This document shows, piece by piece, positions 21,078 through 42,495 of a DNA stretch of 64,000 nucleotides (position 1 is its first letter; every line of letters starts with the position of its first letter). The notes beneath the pieces were generated by a model. That model was not told where the DNA came from. It was given only the letters and a program-made list of their open reading frames with translations, and made no database searches. The translations under genes and the position numbers were made by a program. The stretch covers positions 5,022,001-5,086,000 of the forward strand of contig NC_046683.1 in the NCBI RefSeq assembly GCF_009870125.1, in the 5' to 3' direction. This DNA comes from Drosophila pseudoobscura. Lineage: Eukaryota; Arthropoda; Insecta; Diptera; Drosophilidae.

Positions 21078-24000
21078 TTGTACAAAGATTGAACTTGTCC
21101 AAGTTATTTGAAACCAACAAAAAGAATTATAAGCGCGCACGTCTTAAACTAGAAAAAAATATATTGGACGAATACAAATGGAGTACAGCGAACGACGGAA
21201 GACGGACGACAGTTGACAGATGACAGACGACAGACGACAGATAGATGGACAGGCACAGGCACAGGCACAGGCAGACAGAGAGGCACAAGATTGGAGTTGG
21301 TTCGAGCTTGAGCGGAACTGACTGGGCCACACGATCACGATCGACTTCTAGAGGCAGACTGAACGTTACTTATGCCGTGTGCACAAAGTTAACCTACGGC
21401 CATCCAATATTTTGTGGCAGCGACGCCAACAGCGACTGCTGCGCCAGCCAGAGTTGAGGCTCAGCCTGGCCAACAACAGGTTCAGACCGCCCTAGCCAAC
21501 CAACTGTGCCGCCGTCTCCGTCGCCGCCTCCGCCAGCGCCTGCGCCTGCGCCACCAAACGCCACCCGCCACTGCCACCCCGGATCTATGCTGCCATGGCT
21601 GGGACTGGGGCTGGAACTGTGCCTGGGTCTGGCCTGAGTAACTATGCAAAGAGTGCAGGAGCACTTCTGGTTTTTTTTTTTCATTTTTCGGGCCTTATGC
21701 TTCGGCTGGCTTCACAGCCAATTTGTCACGGCGACATCGTTGCCAGGCTGGTGGCTGCTGGCTGGTGGCTGGTGGCTTTGCTTATGACAGGTTTTGCCCG
21801 AATCCAATCCAATCCAATCCGAAAACCAACCAAAGAAACCCAATCTCGCCAGCAAATAGTACTGCGGCTGTGGCGCTGGCTCTGGCTCTGGCTCCGGCTC
21901 TGACGCTGGCAGCAGTGAGGTTCAGGCGAGGTTTGCAATTTGTATATTTTATTAATTAATTTATTGATTTTAGGCCAATTGTTGTTTTGGATTTTTGGCT
22001 GACGTCGCCTCGGCTTTAGGCACAACCTGCCACAGCCGCAGCCACAGCAGATCTGGTAAATCCCGAAATCAAGACCAAGCCCCGATATCGTCTCGTCTCA
22101 GCTTCGCAACGAGAGGCCCATCTGTCCCGCATGTAAATCTTGTGACAGCTAATGGGGATCGAGCGAAAAACAACACAAAAATTAACAAAAAGAAAGGTTA
22201 AGTGTAGCTCGTGAGCAATGAGGTAGGGATACCTTGTCCCTACAAAGAAGAATAGGTCAAATGCATCAAGACCTGAATAACTGCCAAACACACCCATATT
22301 TTAATTGAATATTCCGATTGTTGAACCCTGCAAGAATCCACAGTATTCATTGAATCATGCCTGTTGGATTCTTTCTTTGTACTACCCACAATTCAAGATC
22401 TTCAGGCAGAAGGAAAATAAACAAAACGGCACCTGATTTGTGTAGCTTTCTTTTTCCCTCTACCAGAAAATCAAATGAACTAAGCCGAAATTTTCGGATC
22501 TGATACAGTCCTTTCAGTCCGTTTTGGGCGAGTGATTCGATGTAACGAGAAAGCTCACACGCAAATTCTAACTGAACGAAAAAAGCGAGTGCCGAATCCC
22601 ACCGAATCGATGCGGTTTCCTGCTCAGACAGGACTCTAATACAAACATAGTAAAATTAAATAGAACTCCCTTTGATTTAAACATAAGTTTGTTAAAAAGA
22701 CTTCTTCATACTTCATATTTCATCTAAATATAAAACACTTCAAACCCTTTCCACCCTCGTACGTGTAAATTGTAAAATTTCAGCGCCTCTTTCTCTGAGT
22801 GTACAAGTAAGTCTTCACTAGAAGATATTGAATAGCTCTTGGACTTAAATAAAAAAAGATGCAGAAAAAGAAGGTGGTAAGTATGCACGATGAGTACGAG
22901 TAGCTGAAGAGCTCTCTCTTTTAAAGATTAATAATAAAATTAAAAAGATAAAAAGAAGTTCTGATTTCTTAATCAGGATCTATTGATCCTAGACTAATGA
23001 AATGAATGTATGCAAATCAGTCTGGGAATACTAGTAGTTCTTGGAAAGATCTCGTTCTATTTAAAGCAACACAGACTTATAAGAATTCATCTTTTTACTA
23101 AGCTTTGTTTAGATTCCAATAAAATTAGTGATCACTGATAAAGGTATCACTGATTTATGTATGTATTAATAGCTGATGGTCGTGGTTGTCCAGGCATAAT
23201 GGGATGGGAGAGATATCCTCCACGGATACCTTCGGGATTGCCCCCCAAAGCGATCCTTCTTGGTGTGCAGTGTTGCTTTGTGTTGTCAAGTTAAATAACC
23301 CATCTGATGGCAGGGCCGAGGCGATGATGATCACCAGGTGCCACGCCATATGATGACGATGTGGCTGAGGCTGGGGCTGCGGCCAAGTATACGATGACAC
23401 CAAATTAAAAAGCTTTAAAAACAGAAGAAGAAACGCCAGAAATATTTATGCATATGTATTTTGTGGGTTCGTCGCGGCCTTGAACTGATTAGGTGGATGG
23501 TGGATGGTTGGGGGAGTGCTGGCCAGGAGGGTGCTGGCTGATAGGCGATGACGGTTTATGGGTGATAAAGCCTAGCTTGCGATGCGATAATTAATCTTCC
23601 AACTTGTGCAGATGTTCTGCAGCCAGATGGGGCCACAAGTCAGGGGCTGGGCGTGGCCTGCACTTGGATGTTTGGCCATGCTAATTAGCTGGCCTCCATC
23701 TCCACACCTGGCTCCAACACAGGCCAACTGGCTGACTGGCCAACTTACCTTGAACTACAAAATGTCAGCTGCCAAAAAAAAAAAAAAAACCTTTATAGAT
23801 TGAAGATACATTTTAATGATCGGTTGCCTGTGAAAGCCAGAAAGATCCAAAAATATAAAGAGTCACAACATAAACAAGAAACTTGTTAAATTATGAATAA
23901 AATAAAAACAAAGTAAAAATATTTCCATTGGTCCGAGTGGGACAATAGCTACGCCAGCCACCAATCTACATACTCGTGCATCGCGATGTCCCATTAACAG

Positions 24001-24125
24001 GCCCTAATCCATAAAGCCGTGGAACATGTGTAAACCCAATCATATGCAAATCCCAATGCGAATGCTAATACAAAATCGGATTCAGGTTCGGTGTGGCTCC
24101 AGCGATGCGATGCGGAGAAGGAGAT

Positions 24126-24159
24126 TCTCCTCCTCCTCCTCCTCCTCCTCCTCCTCCTC
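24126..24159. repeat. (TCC)n microsatellite
   Basis: About eleven uninterrupted TCC units. Confidence 0.9.
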
Positions 24160-25430
24160 AAGAAATACAACACTTTTAGTACAATTTAATTTCACATTTA
24201 ATCAGACTTTGGTTGAAACTTATTTCTATGGTGCATAGGATATACATTGTATGTGTTCATAAAATATATGAATGATTTGTTGAACTTCCTTCATTTAAAT
24301 GCATTCGAAATTCCATTTCCGTTTCCAATTCCAATCTTAGGAATTTTTTGCTTTCGTTTTAGCTTCTATTTCTAGGGCCCTGTAGTCGGGGGACAGTCTC
24401 ATCGTTTTATATGCTGCGCTCCGCTGCGATCCTATCAGACTTTTGTAATGATATGGGGACTGGAAGGATTTGCTGGGCGAAAAAAAGGGAAACTCAACTC
24501 AAAAGAAAAATGAAACAAATGGAAAGCAAATCAAACACAAAAGAAAAGAGAAACAAAAATATCAAATGTTGATTTTATACACATTATTACTTTATTTTGT
24601 CTGGGGTTGGGTTTGGGTTTCGGGTGGTGGGGGGGGGGGTGGCGTTTGCAGTTAAATTTCTGAGCCGATTCTGCGGGGGAAATGCAACTGCAGAGGCGCC
24701 TTAAGCTAGAGTATATATTTAAACATAAACATTAACGTAAATAAACGTAATACGAATGGATCATGACAATAATAGTACAAATAAAATACAATTTTTAAAA
24801 AGAAAGCAATGGCTCGACTTCATTTTCGACTAAGCAAAATACAACTGGAGAGCATAGAGCAGTCGGCATTCAGCTTTCAGCAGTCGGGTCTCGTCGAATG
24901 GGCCCACAGCCCTCACAACCCTCTGCAGAGGGGACCCACTTTCGTGGGTCACTATCCCATCCATTACTTTTAAATGCAATTCGCTGCCGCCTCTCACTCT
25001 GTACAAAACACACACAAAAAAAAACACACACACACACGCAACAAACTAAGGCGACAATATGGAACTCTATATGTCGAGCTCTAAAGGAATTTCAAATTTG
25101 GAGAGTCCATATAAAATGAGTGAGTGAGTGAGTGAGCGAGTGACAGAGAGAGACAGAGGGGAGTGAGAGAGAGAGAGGGGAGAGTGCTGAGAGTGAAGGC
25201 TGCAGCGCCATCGAACAGAAATACAAATAAATAATTTGTTTAGCTTAAGAACTAGAACATATTGGATATTTAATACTTAGATGTAGCCTTTTACACAAAC
25301 ACAAACACACACACACACAGACACACACACACACACAAGTCTGTGGCGAATTTTTCGCTTCGTTTTGATTCGATTCGATTCGTTTTTGCATTTCAGCTTA
25401 GTTTCGTTTCGATTGATTCATGTCAAGCTC

Positions 25431-25457
<27 letters not shown>
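25431..25457. repeat. (TA)n microsatellite
   Basis: About thirteen TA units. Confidence 0.9.
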
Positions 25458-25462
<5 letters not shown>

Positions 25463-26571
25463 GGAAGTTGCATTTGCTTTAAGTAACTGATTGTTCATCC
25501 TTCAGGGTTCCGCCTCCATATCTGATCTACATATAGTATATAGTATATAGTATAGTGTCTATGCTAGTATATATACGTTTTAAAAGAGTGTTCTTTAAAT
25601 GGAATATAAGTTAAAGCTTTGTAAAAAGGGCTAGAACTTAGCTTGATTGATTGTTTGATTGATTGATGAATGCTTGATTGGCTGATTGGTTGCTCTGCTC
25701 TGCTCTGTTGTTGTAAGCGGGCTCTGACTTACAGGATAGGATATGCTCTAGGTATATAATCTACATCTATATTGTATATTGTATATTGTCTATTGTCTAT
25801 TGTATGTGTTTTCCGTTCACAATTCTTTGCATCTTTCTCTTTTTTTACAATTACGAACAATGTTTGGACAATCAGATTCGCTGCACAACAGCAACAACAG
25901 CAACAACAACAACAACAGCTAAATAAATTATAAAAAACAAAAAAAAAATATATAGAATTGTTACAAGGCATCAAGTTATAAAATCTATTGAAATGAAGCT
26001 GAACCCCACCTCTCTGCACCAGTATAATGGCGCAAGAGGAGGAGCTGCGACAGGTCTACCTCTATCCGATCCGATCCGATCAGATCCTCACTTAACTAAG
26101 TACAGCTCTCTCCTGATTGTGGGCTGGGCTGGCCATTGTGCTGAGTGTGTTGCCACAGTTGCGGTTGCGGTTCAGTGGAATAGCATAGCAGCATACAATA
26201 TAGTATTTATATTTATAAAGAATATATAGTACAATCTAAGTGACATATCTATGGTTCATGGTTGATCCGCTGCCCGCTCTGACGTTGCTGCCATCTTTTA
26301 TCTGCACTTTTCTTTTAGTTTTGTGGGTTAAAGAAGCGTTAGACGAGTAGCAATTGCCTTTACACAAAGAGTTTAGTTTAGTTTCAAGTTGAATTTAGTT
26401 TCGATTGTAAAGTACTCGGGGAATATATGGTATATATCTGCATAGTTCTGTTCCAACATGTGTGGTTTCTGTTGTTTAGCAAGTTGGCTGCTGGCGGCTT
26501 GCTGCTTGCTGTGTTATTTCGCTGGAGACTCTCTTGCCTCTAGCTGGCCTGTGTCCTGGTCTTTGCTGGGC

Positions 26572-34685
<8,114 letters not shown>

Positions 34686-37324
34686 GGCTAGAACGTCCCA
34701 GTTGGATAGTTGCCGTCGTTGTTGTGGTCACCACCAAGCATACAGCCGTTGCTGTGCTCCTGCAAATTAATTCGCAAGAGAATCGGAATGAGTAATGGCA
34801 GTTGTACGGGATAATGATAATGGTGGAGATTGCCTCTCACCTGTATAGTCCCGCCGACGAGCCGCTCTCGTTGCCCTGCAAAGGTGTCGAAAATGTTTCA
34901 TTATTTATGGTACTATTCGCGTACTATTATCAAACCTTAGAAATCGAATTTTACCTTTTTTTGAGGGTCTCACAACAGCAGGAGGATCAGTATTTGTGGG
35001 AGTGTGAGTGAGTAGGTAGTGGGGGGGGCACGCTTTAAGCTGCCGCTGTTGATCGTTGCCGTTACTGACGATGAGGTCACGAGCGTCGCTTACTGTTTGT
35101 TTGTTCACTGCTGTCAAACCACATCCACTTGGGAATTGGGATTCGGCGGTGCTGGGTTCTTTTGCTGGAGTACCGCCAACGCCACATACGGACGACACAC
35201 TGGCGGGGTCACCGCGAGCTCACGGCGTTCCCAGGTGCGTGTTAGAGTGTGCAAGCACTTAGCCTAGTTCGTTGGGTCTTAATTTAGTAAATTTTGTAAG
35301 TTTTGCTTCAGTGCTTCAGGTGCGCAGCACAGTTCCAGAGGTAAGATCAGGATTAAACAAAGTCCTCCTAGTGGGGGCTCCGGTGGTATCGGTGCGTGGT
35401 GACTTGGATGGGTATTGGCCTTGGTTCTCGGTTCGGCTTGGCTCAATGCTGCGCGGCGCGATTCAGCATGCAACAGTTGCACGGGAACTGGCTTTGGCTT
35501 TGGCACGGGGCACGGGCAAGGGCACTGGCACTGACACAGGAACAAGCACGGCACAGGCACATAGTCTTCTGGCCTGGGCCGATGGAGGCAGCAACGAAAA
35601 TCTATGGGGCTTGTTCAATGTTTTCGACTTTTCATTTGTTGTACATTTTTACGATACCTTTTCACACACACACACTGGCAAGCGCGCGCACACACACACG
35701 CGAAACACACACTGATATGTATACGTATACAAATACAAACACACTTTTTTTCGTCGGAACGTCGAACGTAGCAAAAGCAAATGCTACAACAACAATAACA
35801 AGGCACGGTGAACACCGACGTGCGTCACTCAAAGGGAGACGAGGGCGGCAAAAAGGCGCCTATTTTGTCCGCCAATTTGGCAATTTCTCGGACTTGGCTG
35901 CGGCCAAATCAATCAATTATCAAAATTAATTTTAATTAGACGCTACGCGTTGCACTTCTTTCAATGTTAGCCTGCAACAGTTGCGCGGATGTTGATTAGA
36001 GTTGTTTCGGTCCAAATTGAACCAGTTCAATAGACCGCGGCTCGATAACGTCCCAGTAATCGGAACACACAAATCGACAGTGGAGTTGCTTACCCAGGTT
36101 TCCAATAAAATACAATTAAAAGTTAGTCAGGAGGAATTAAATACTAAAATGTATAGTGCAAGCATAATCATTTATTTTTTCAGCCATGTATTTGAGGTAG
36201 AACGAATGCGAACCGGAACTGGAACCGTGTGACCAGCTCAAAAGAAACCAGATCGATTACCCAAGTCAATCACAAAGACGTGTTGCAGCAATGTATTTTG
36301 ATTATCGTGGTTTGTTTAATTCGATTTTCAATTTTGTCTTTGGCCTTATATTTATCACAAAAAATGTCAAAGGCCCATCCTCTGTAGCTGCAAAAAAATA
36401 AGGGTGTGTTTACGTACGAAATTTAGCGTAATACACATCTGTGCTGCATCTTGTGGCTTATGTACATGGACACGCGCATGATGCTTATGTTGAGTGGAGG
36501 ACGCTCCATCACCGGCATACTCCTTTGAATGGCTATAAACGAAGCCGTTGAGGTGTGCAAGGACAACACGAAAACCACCATCACATCGGAATGTTGGGAA
36601 GATAGATATATTGGCTGGTACCAATCTTATAAGCTTGCATAAATTCCCACAGGCTTCAGAAATTAATGGTGTGCATGGCTAGAGTCTAATTTCTGGTAAT
36701 ACGCGGCAACAGAATTGTCATGGTCGAAGCATAAGGCAGGATCTAACGCACCGACTCCACTGTATACCTTCAGAAATACCGGCTAAATCTGCCGGTATTG
36801 CACTTGAGCAACAATTTATAGTATTCATTTTTGTGCAAGCATCACTCACTGTATACCTTCAAAAATCGTAACTAAATTAAGACAAAACATGTGTACATAT
36901 TTGATTGCTCATATTGTATAGATGATTTTGATTCCCCACAAAAAAAAGGAACCGATGAATTCCCTCGCCCATTTCGTGACGCTGCAGGGCAAGCATGATA
37001 AGGGATTAGAGATACAAGCAGCTTAGCTTACACCAGACTTAGACCAATGATATTGCGTTTCAAGTCTTAATAGGTATCCAAATTGGCAGAAGATATCCCA
37101 GCATTTCCAATCAGGCGGCACAAATTGAACTCCTTCAGAACTGATGTTGAAAAGGGACGTAGAGGTTCGGTTATTTGGTCAAAACAATAAGTGGCACACA
37201 TCGGTTTTTCGCTTGTTATGGTTCATTTTAATTTTCCCATTTCTGAGAACACGCTTCAATCAAGAAACGCTTAAATAATAAGCTTAAAAATGTTGTAGAC
37301 TTCGATTGGATGTGCGATCCACGT
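34686..37324. other. Region between Rok and RpS19a
   Basis: Should contain the Rok promoter and 5' UTR (start not determinable) and, at the right, the RpS19a 3' UTR (minus-strand ATTAAA near 37226-37231). CA-rich and GT-rich tracts at 35660-35740. A coding-like open frame at 36367-36678 is listed separately. Confidence 0.5.
36367..36678 (-). pseudogene. Coding-like open segment, unidentified (possible relic)
   Basis: The minus strand is open for 103 codons and reads like protein, e.g. SEACGNLCKLIRLVPANISI and CDGGFRVVLAHLNGFVYSHS, with mixed hydrophobic pattern and balanced composition, unlike the simple-sequence translations around it. There is no start ATG near its beginning. Just upstream a second frame also reads protein-like (LKVYSGVGALDPALCFDHDN), suggesting a decayed gene copy. 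I cannot name a parent. Chance openness is a real alternative. Confidence 0.3.
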
Positions 37325-37864
37325 TTACTTGGAAATGACAAGGGGACCCGTCTGCTTGGCGGCATCGCGCTGCTTGACCACAATCTGGTTGGCGATGCGA
37401 TCCAAATCGCGCTGTCCGATGGAGCTGAGCTTGCGACCACCCTCTGGGTGCTTCTCGACAAGGCGGGCGTGCTCGAGGGCCTGGAGAGCCTTACGGGCGG
37501 CACCGTCAGCGGCACGGCAGAAATGCGAAGGGTGGACACCGTTGCGCTTGCGACCACCATAGATCTTGGTGATGGAGCCAACACCAGCGGGACTGCGGTG
37601 ATACAGATGGCGCAGGATCGAGGCGCAACGCACATAGAACCAGTCGGGATCGTAGGGGGCCAGCTCCTTGAACTTGGCCGTCTTGATGATGTCCATCTGG
37701 TCGGGCACCTTCAATTTGCCAGTCCTGCGAGACCATACACAAACAAAACAATTGTGAGGTTATGTGTTGGAAACAGTTGATGTTCGTACTCACTTCTTGA
37801 GGAAGACGGCAACTGCCTTGGTAACGGCATGCTGGTCAATATCCTTTACTGTGACACCTGGCAT
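37325..37864 (-). CDS. RpS19a: 40S ribosomal protein eS19
   Basis: Exons 37864-37794 and 37724-37325 encode 156 residues, the exact fly length. It begins [12 protein letters not shown] and contains [20 protein letters not shown] and [14 protein letters not shown], matching melanogaster RpS19a almost residue for residue. eS19 sits in the head of the small ribosomal subunit and is needed for 18S rRNA maturation. The ATG immediately follows an acceptor (tttcag at 37865-37870), so the 5' UTR is on a separate upstream exon. The preceding intron and promoter lie in 37865-38210. Confidence 0.97.
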
Positions 37865-37870
37865 CTGAAA

Positions 37871-38443
37871 TACAATTGAAAACGAACAATAAGAATCGCC
37901 GTCGAAAACACGTTCTAGCTCCCCATCATCGGGAGCCATGCACAACGCACACGCACACGCACACACACTCAAGCAAATAGAGAGAGACACAACAAAAACT
38001 GCGAATCCACGCTGATTTGCTACAATCGAGTGTTTCGTAGAAATGTCACAGAATCTTGGCCATTTAGCTCGTTACTTCATTCACCACCCGATTGGGCGCA
38101 CATTTTTATTTAGTTTGTTGCATTTTAAACATAAAAAAATTGAATTTCACTTAAAAGAAACTCGGGCACAACCTTTCTTGTTAAAGTCAACCGGAAAAAA
38201 GAACAAGGCGCGCGAAGTTGGCTGCGCTCTTTCGTTCTGACAGCGCTGCCACTCGATACGCAAAGAGTGTTGTCACCAGAGTTGATAACCAAGAGTTGCA
38301 CTGTCGAAATATCGATTCGCTTTTGTCAATTACGAATTTTAGTTTATTTATGCCAACATATAATTAACAAAGCGTTGCAGGAATGCAAAGATTGACCAAC
38401 GAGACTAGCGAGAAACGGACGTTAAATTTGCTCGATTTGCAGC
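37871..38443. other. RpS19a 5' intron and promoter region
   Basis: Inferred 5' UTR intron of RpS19a, with a (CA)n-like stretch around 37945-37970, then its promoter, then the 3' flank of Cwf19L2. An ATATCGAT word lies near 38310. I looked for C/D-box snoRNA signatures in the intron and saw none that fit. Confidence 0.5.
38191..38204 (-). promoter_or_regulatory. TOP-like pyrimidine tract, possible RpS19a transcription start
   Basis: Minus strand reads TTCTTTTTTCCGG, a C/T run typical of the 5' ends of ribosomal-protein mRNAs (terminal oligopyrimidine). It lies about 330 bp upstream of the ATG-bearing exon, a reasonable place for the first exon. Confidence 0.4.
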
Positions 38444-40716
38444 TTAAGCTTCCTCGGTACAATCGAATTTTTTCCAGCTTTCGGCAAACGACTTCACTTT
38501 CACAATCGACTGCTGCTCCTTTCGCGGCTTACGCCAAGTACTTGGATTCAGTTCAAGCATTCCACCAATAATTTCCTGAAAGTAAATATCAGTTGAGTAC
38601 ATCAGTTTTATATAGTGTTCATCTATCTCTAACCTGTGCGAAATTCGCTGGGAAACGATCTTCATCCTCGATGACATGGGCAAAGCCCGAGTCCATGCCA
38701 AAGTGTACCCAGACGTAGGGGAGACCCTTGGGTATGACTGCTCTCAGCGATTTGTTGCGCAGCGACACCAGCTGCTTGTTGATGCACCACTCCTGCTCGG
38801 ACTCCTCAATGGCCTTCTTGAAGTAGAAGGGCGCCATCTCGCCCTGGCTGTCGGGTATGGGTATGCAATGCACACTGATATGCGGTCGTCTGTGCAGTTT
38901 GTTGGCAATCTCATAGAATATCACATCCTTGCGCTGGGCAGCAAACATACGGGTTAGGGCCTTTCGAAAGTCGTTCAGCTCCTCCCAACCATCCTCGTCC
39001 AGCTGCGTGGAGCAGGAGATGTGCTGCAGGGTGGTCAGAATGCAGTGGCCACCCTGTAGACCCACATGCCAGGGCAGACTGAGGTAGATCATCTTCCCCA
39101 TCGAGACCATCAGCTGCTTTTCCAGCTTCGGCGAGTCGAAGCAGCGTTCACAATTCGTCAGGCTGGTCTCCAGCCTGTTGGCCTCCCGTATGGCACTCTG
39201 GAGCTCTCGCTTTTCGACATCTGCCTCGGAGATATTTTTGCGAACCTTGTCCGCAAATATGTCTTCCAGGTCATCGTTGGGGTTCTTGTGCTTGGACACA
39301 ATGTCGGCGTACTGCAGGTTCGATTCGGCGGCCGTTGCATGCTTCTCACGCTCAAACTAAAAAAGAAACAAAGCGGAAACGATTAGAGCCGGATGCTTAG
39401 AGCTATGTGTGGATGAATCTTACCATCTGCTTGATGTCGTAACGATCGTCGTCTGCGAAGTATCTCACCCGTTGGCCATCCACATGGGTGTCGACCTTCT
39501 TGTTGCGGCTTTTTTGACCCCTGCGGCCTCCATATAGCGAGTTGGGGTCTGTGGCTGTGCCTGATGTGGACTGCACCAGGGGGCGTACATTGCCGCATTG
39601 ATCGGTTTTCGTGAGCAGCACATGTTCCGAGGATGAGGATGATGCCTTGGATTTCTTTGGCCTGGCGGATGTCTTAGGCGGCATGTTGCCAGTGGCCAGG
39701 AAATCGGCCCGTACTTTGCGTGCTTCTTTCAGCTGCTGGTTGAGTTCTGCTGCACGCTCCGTATTCCCCATGATCTCTGCTTTGATGGCTTTTCCGGCCA
39801 ATTCATTGATTTGCTCGTCCGTTAGGCAGGCAGGAAGGGCAGCAGCCTTGTCCGCAGTATCTTCATCAGATGAGGCACTTTCTGAAGAAGATCTGCTTCT
39901 TCTCGCTGCGGAGGGGCTCTGGCTATGGCTATGCGATTTGGATGAAGGCTTCTGCCAGCCTCGTGTCGAGGAGCTTTGCCTCGAGCTGTGCGAATGTGGC
40001 TCTGCCTCGCGATCATCATCATCGTCCTGTGGTTTCTGGAAGCCTGGCAGGCCTGTGCCATTGCTCTTCCAGTAGGGATTCAGCTCGCGTCCGCTCTTAG
40101 CCGGATCGTAGGCATCGATCTGCTGTAGCTTGTCGTTGGGTTTGGTAGGCTCCTTGCGTATTCTGGAGAAGGTTTTCAGCAAAAGGTCGTCACTGGTCAT
40201 CCAAGTGTCGCGCGCCACTGGTGTATCCTCTACCTTATCCTTGCTCGTATCGTTATCCAAAACGGGAGTGCGTTCCACCCACTCATCTTCGTTGTGGCTC
40301 CTTTTAGACTTCTTTTTCTTGCGTACCTTGCGCTGCTTCTGGTCTTCGCTGGATGAGGACGAAGATGAAGAGCTAGAGCTGTCGCTGTCACTGTCACTAT
40401 CGCTGTCGCTGCTGCTTTGAACCTTCCTGCTCTTTTTCTTCGAAGACTTCTTTACCTTTGAGGACTTGGACTTCGATTTGTGCTTTCCTTTCTTCTTCTT
40501 GGCCTTTTTCGTTGAGGAACTTGAGGGCTTGTCCAGTTTCTTGGCCACTGCTGGAAGCATCCAATTGCTTTCACCCCTTAATTCCTTCTGAAGCTCCTTC
40601 TTCTTGATAAGGCCGGCTCTCTCCTTGGCCTGTTCGAGCATCTCCGCGCGGGCTTCCCTTATCTGCTGGCGAGCCTTTTCTTTGTCGCTGCCACTTTCAA
40701 ATTGTATGTAGCTCAT
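38444..40716 (-). CDS. CWF19-like protein 2 (spliceosome / lariat turnover factor)
   Basis: Three exons, 40716-39424, 39356-38634 and 38575-38444, give 715 residues. Residues 1-60 form a charged helix; 60-150 are Lys/Ser-rich (KKAKKKKGKHKSKSKSSK, then a long Ser/Asp run). A central disordered region leads to the conserved C-terminal half: CwfJ C1 (about 480-610) with CERCFDS and the HIT-like GGHCILTTLQH, then CwfJ C2 (about 615-715) with IPKGLPYVWVHFG. In yeast and fission yeast the family (Drn1/Cwf19) associates with late spliceosomes and stimulates lariat debranching. It corresponds to melanogaster CG9213. The gene is 492 bp head to head from Arp10 and shares a DRE-bearing promoter region with it. 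Splice joins are phase 0 at both introns. Confidence 0.93.
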
Positions 40717-40853
40717 TGCGTTTTACTGTTTCTATTACTCAAAGCAGCAAGAAATTCAAATATTCGAAAACTTTGTTGTTTTGACCAGAAATGTTGATAT
40801 TGATTAGTGGTGGTAAAACTGCGTTTTGCTGCGACAGCTGATGCAGATTCTGT

Positions 40854-40861
40854 TATCGATA
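40854..40861. promoter_or_regulatory. DRE in the Cwf19L2/Arp10 bidirectional promoter
   Basis: Perfect TATCGATA in the 492-bp gap between the two divergent ATGs. The gap also has a repeated 15-mer GCGCYTAACAGCACC at about 40913-40927 and 41101-41115. Confidence 0.6.
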
Positions 40862-41208
40862 CATAAAATGTTACATATAAAGAGAACTCTGTGCGCGCAA
40901 TAAATAAACTGTGCGCTTAACAGCACCAGATTGCGCGTTTAAAATAAGATAATTATTTTGCAGTACGGTGAATGAAATAATGTTAATTAGTGATTTTCTT
41001 CCAATACTAGGATTAATTTTATTAAAATAAAGTAATAATCTCTTAAATGTTATAATTGTACTTGCAATTCAGGACCGTATAGTCGCCACCGCAGACTGTT
41101 GCGCCTAACAGCACCGCCTGCTTGCACCTTGCATTTGCCATTTGGCACGCACCCTCAATCAAATCGCAATTAAAATAGCTTCAAATCGGCAGAAACCAGC
41201 TCCTCAAG

Positions 41209-42495
41209 ATGCCCATCTACGAGAGTGTTATGCAGGATAAGCCCCCAATCGTCTTGGACATTGGAAATGCCTACACAAAGTGAGTAAATCAATGAGATGG
41301 ACAAACGTTATGTTCTGTTGTAGATGATATCATCATTGGCGTCTGTCTCTTGTCTATGTTTGAAGGCTGGGCTTTGCTGGGGAGGCGTATCCACGGAAAA
41401 TCATGCCCACGGAGGTTGTACTGACAACGACGGGGAAAACGAAGCGGCTATTTGACTATGAACGGAAGGAGGAACTCTACGACCAAATCGTAGACTTTTT
41501 GCAGACGATATTCTTCAAGTAGAACAAATCGATATTATGCGTTAAACAGAACTAAACTAACCATTTGTTGCACCGTTTTTAGGCACCTGTTGGTCAGTCC
41601 CAAGGAGCGAAAGTTCGTGGTGGTGGAGAACATCTTCGGCCAGACGGTGGTCAGGGAGACGTTGGCGCGGGCACTCTTTGTCCATTTCGATGTCTCATCG
41701 GTCCTGTTTGTGCCGGCTCATCTCATAGCGCTGTCGACGCTGGCTGTGGCCACTGCCGTGGTCGTGGACATTGGGTATAGCGAGACTAGCATCATGCCAG
41801 TCTTCAGTGGAGTTCAAATCATGTCCGCCTTCAAGGACCAAAGCTATGGAGGCAGTGCCATTCATGCGGAAATAAAACGGCAGCTCTTGGAGACGGGCGT
41901 CAAGGAGTCTCTGCTCACAGAGAGCGTCCTGGAGGACATCAAAGTACGTACGTGCTTTGTGACCACCATGGAGCGGGCCCACTGTCGTTCCCAGGGAGAC
42001 GAAAATCAGCCGACGCCTCCGCCCAGCGTCGACTACATCATCTGTGATAATGATACGATGGTCCAGGTGCCCGGCGCCCTTCGCGAGACCGTCTACGAGA
42101 TAATGTTCGAGCCGAACAACGAGCGCGACAGCCTGCCGCATCTCATACTGCGCTCCATTCTCGAGTGCACCCTGGACGCTAGGAAGCCCTTGGTCGAAAG
42201 CATATTCCTCATCGGCGGCGGCTCCATGGTCCAGGGCATGCTGCCACGGCTCCAGCAGGAGCTGCAGCACCTCCTCAAAAACGATCCCTACTACGCCGAG
42301 CGCTTTCACGGTAATCTGCAGTTCAAGTTTTTCAATTCCATTGGCAAGCAGAACTTCACCGCCTGGCTGGGTGGCGCCCTGTGTGGCGCCACAGATCTCA
42401 TCCAAACACGATCCCTGGGCAAGGAGACGTACCTGAAGAACGAGCATGTCCCCGACTGGAGCAATCTCTGTGATAATCGGCATGCGGGCTCGTAA
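41209..42495 (+). CDS. Arp10: Actin-related protein 10/11, dynactin pointed-end subunit
   Basis: Exons 41209-41279, 41366-41518 and 41583-42495 give 378 residues. The N-terminus PPIVLDIGNAYTKLGFAGE is the actin-fold phosphate-1 loop; VVVDIGYSETSIMPVFSG is the phosphate-2 loop; SIFLIGGGSMVQGMLPRL is the adenosine motif; and the C-terminus has AWLGGALCG. The overall divergence and length fit ACTR10 (Arp11) and not conventional actin or Arp1. With p62, p27 and p25, it caps the pointed end of the dynactin Arp1 filament, linking dynein to cargo. It corresponds to melanogaster CG12235. ATTAAA at 42605-42610 is a likely poly(A) signal. Confidence 0.93.

Larger units (their letters stand above)
20689..26571. 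other. Intergenic region between the secreted-protein gene and Rok
   Basis: No gene supported in nearly 6 kb. Holds simple repeats: (TG)n 21051-21077, (TCC)n 24126-24159, (TA)n 25431-25457, (CAA/CAG)n about 25885-25920, CA-rich near 25300-25336. A minus-strand AATAAA at about 24591-24596 followed by GT/T-rich sequence is a candidate end for a long Rok 3' UTR, making 24.6-26.57 kb transcribed. The left end is likely 5' UTR/promoter of the secreted-protein gene. Confidence 0.5.

Noticed and set aside
37871-38190. snoRNA in the RpS19a 5' intron
   Set aside because: Ribosomal-protein introns often host snoRNAs, but no paired C and D boxes fit; the best GATGATG lacks a D box partner.
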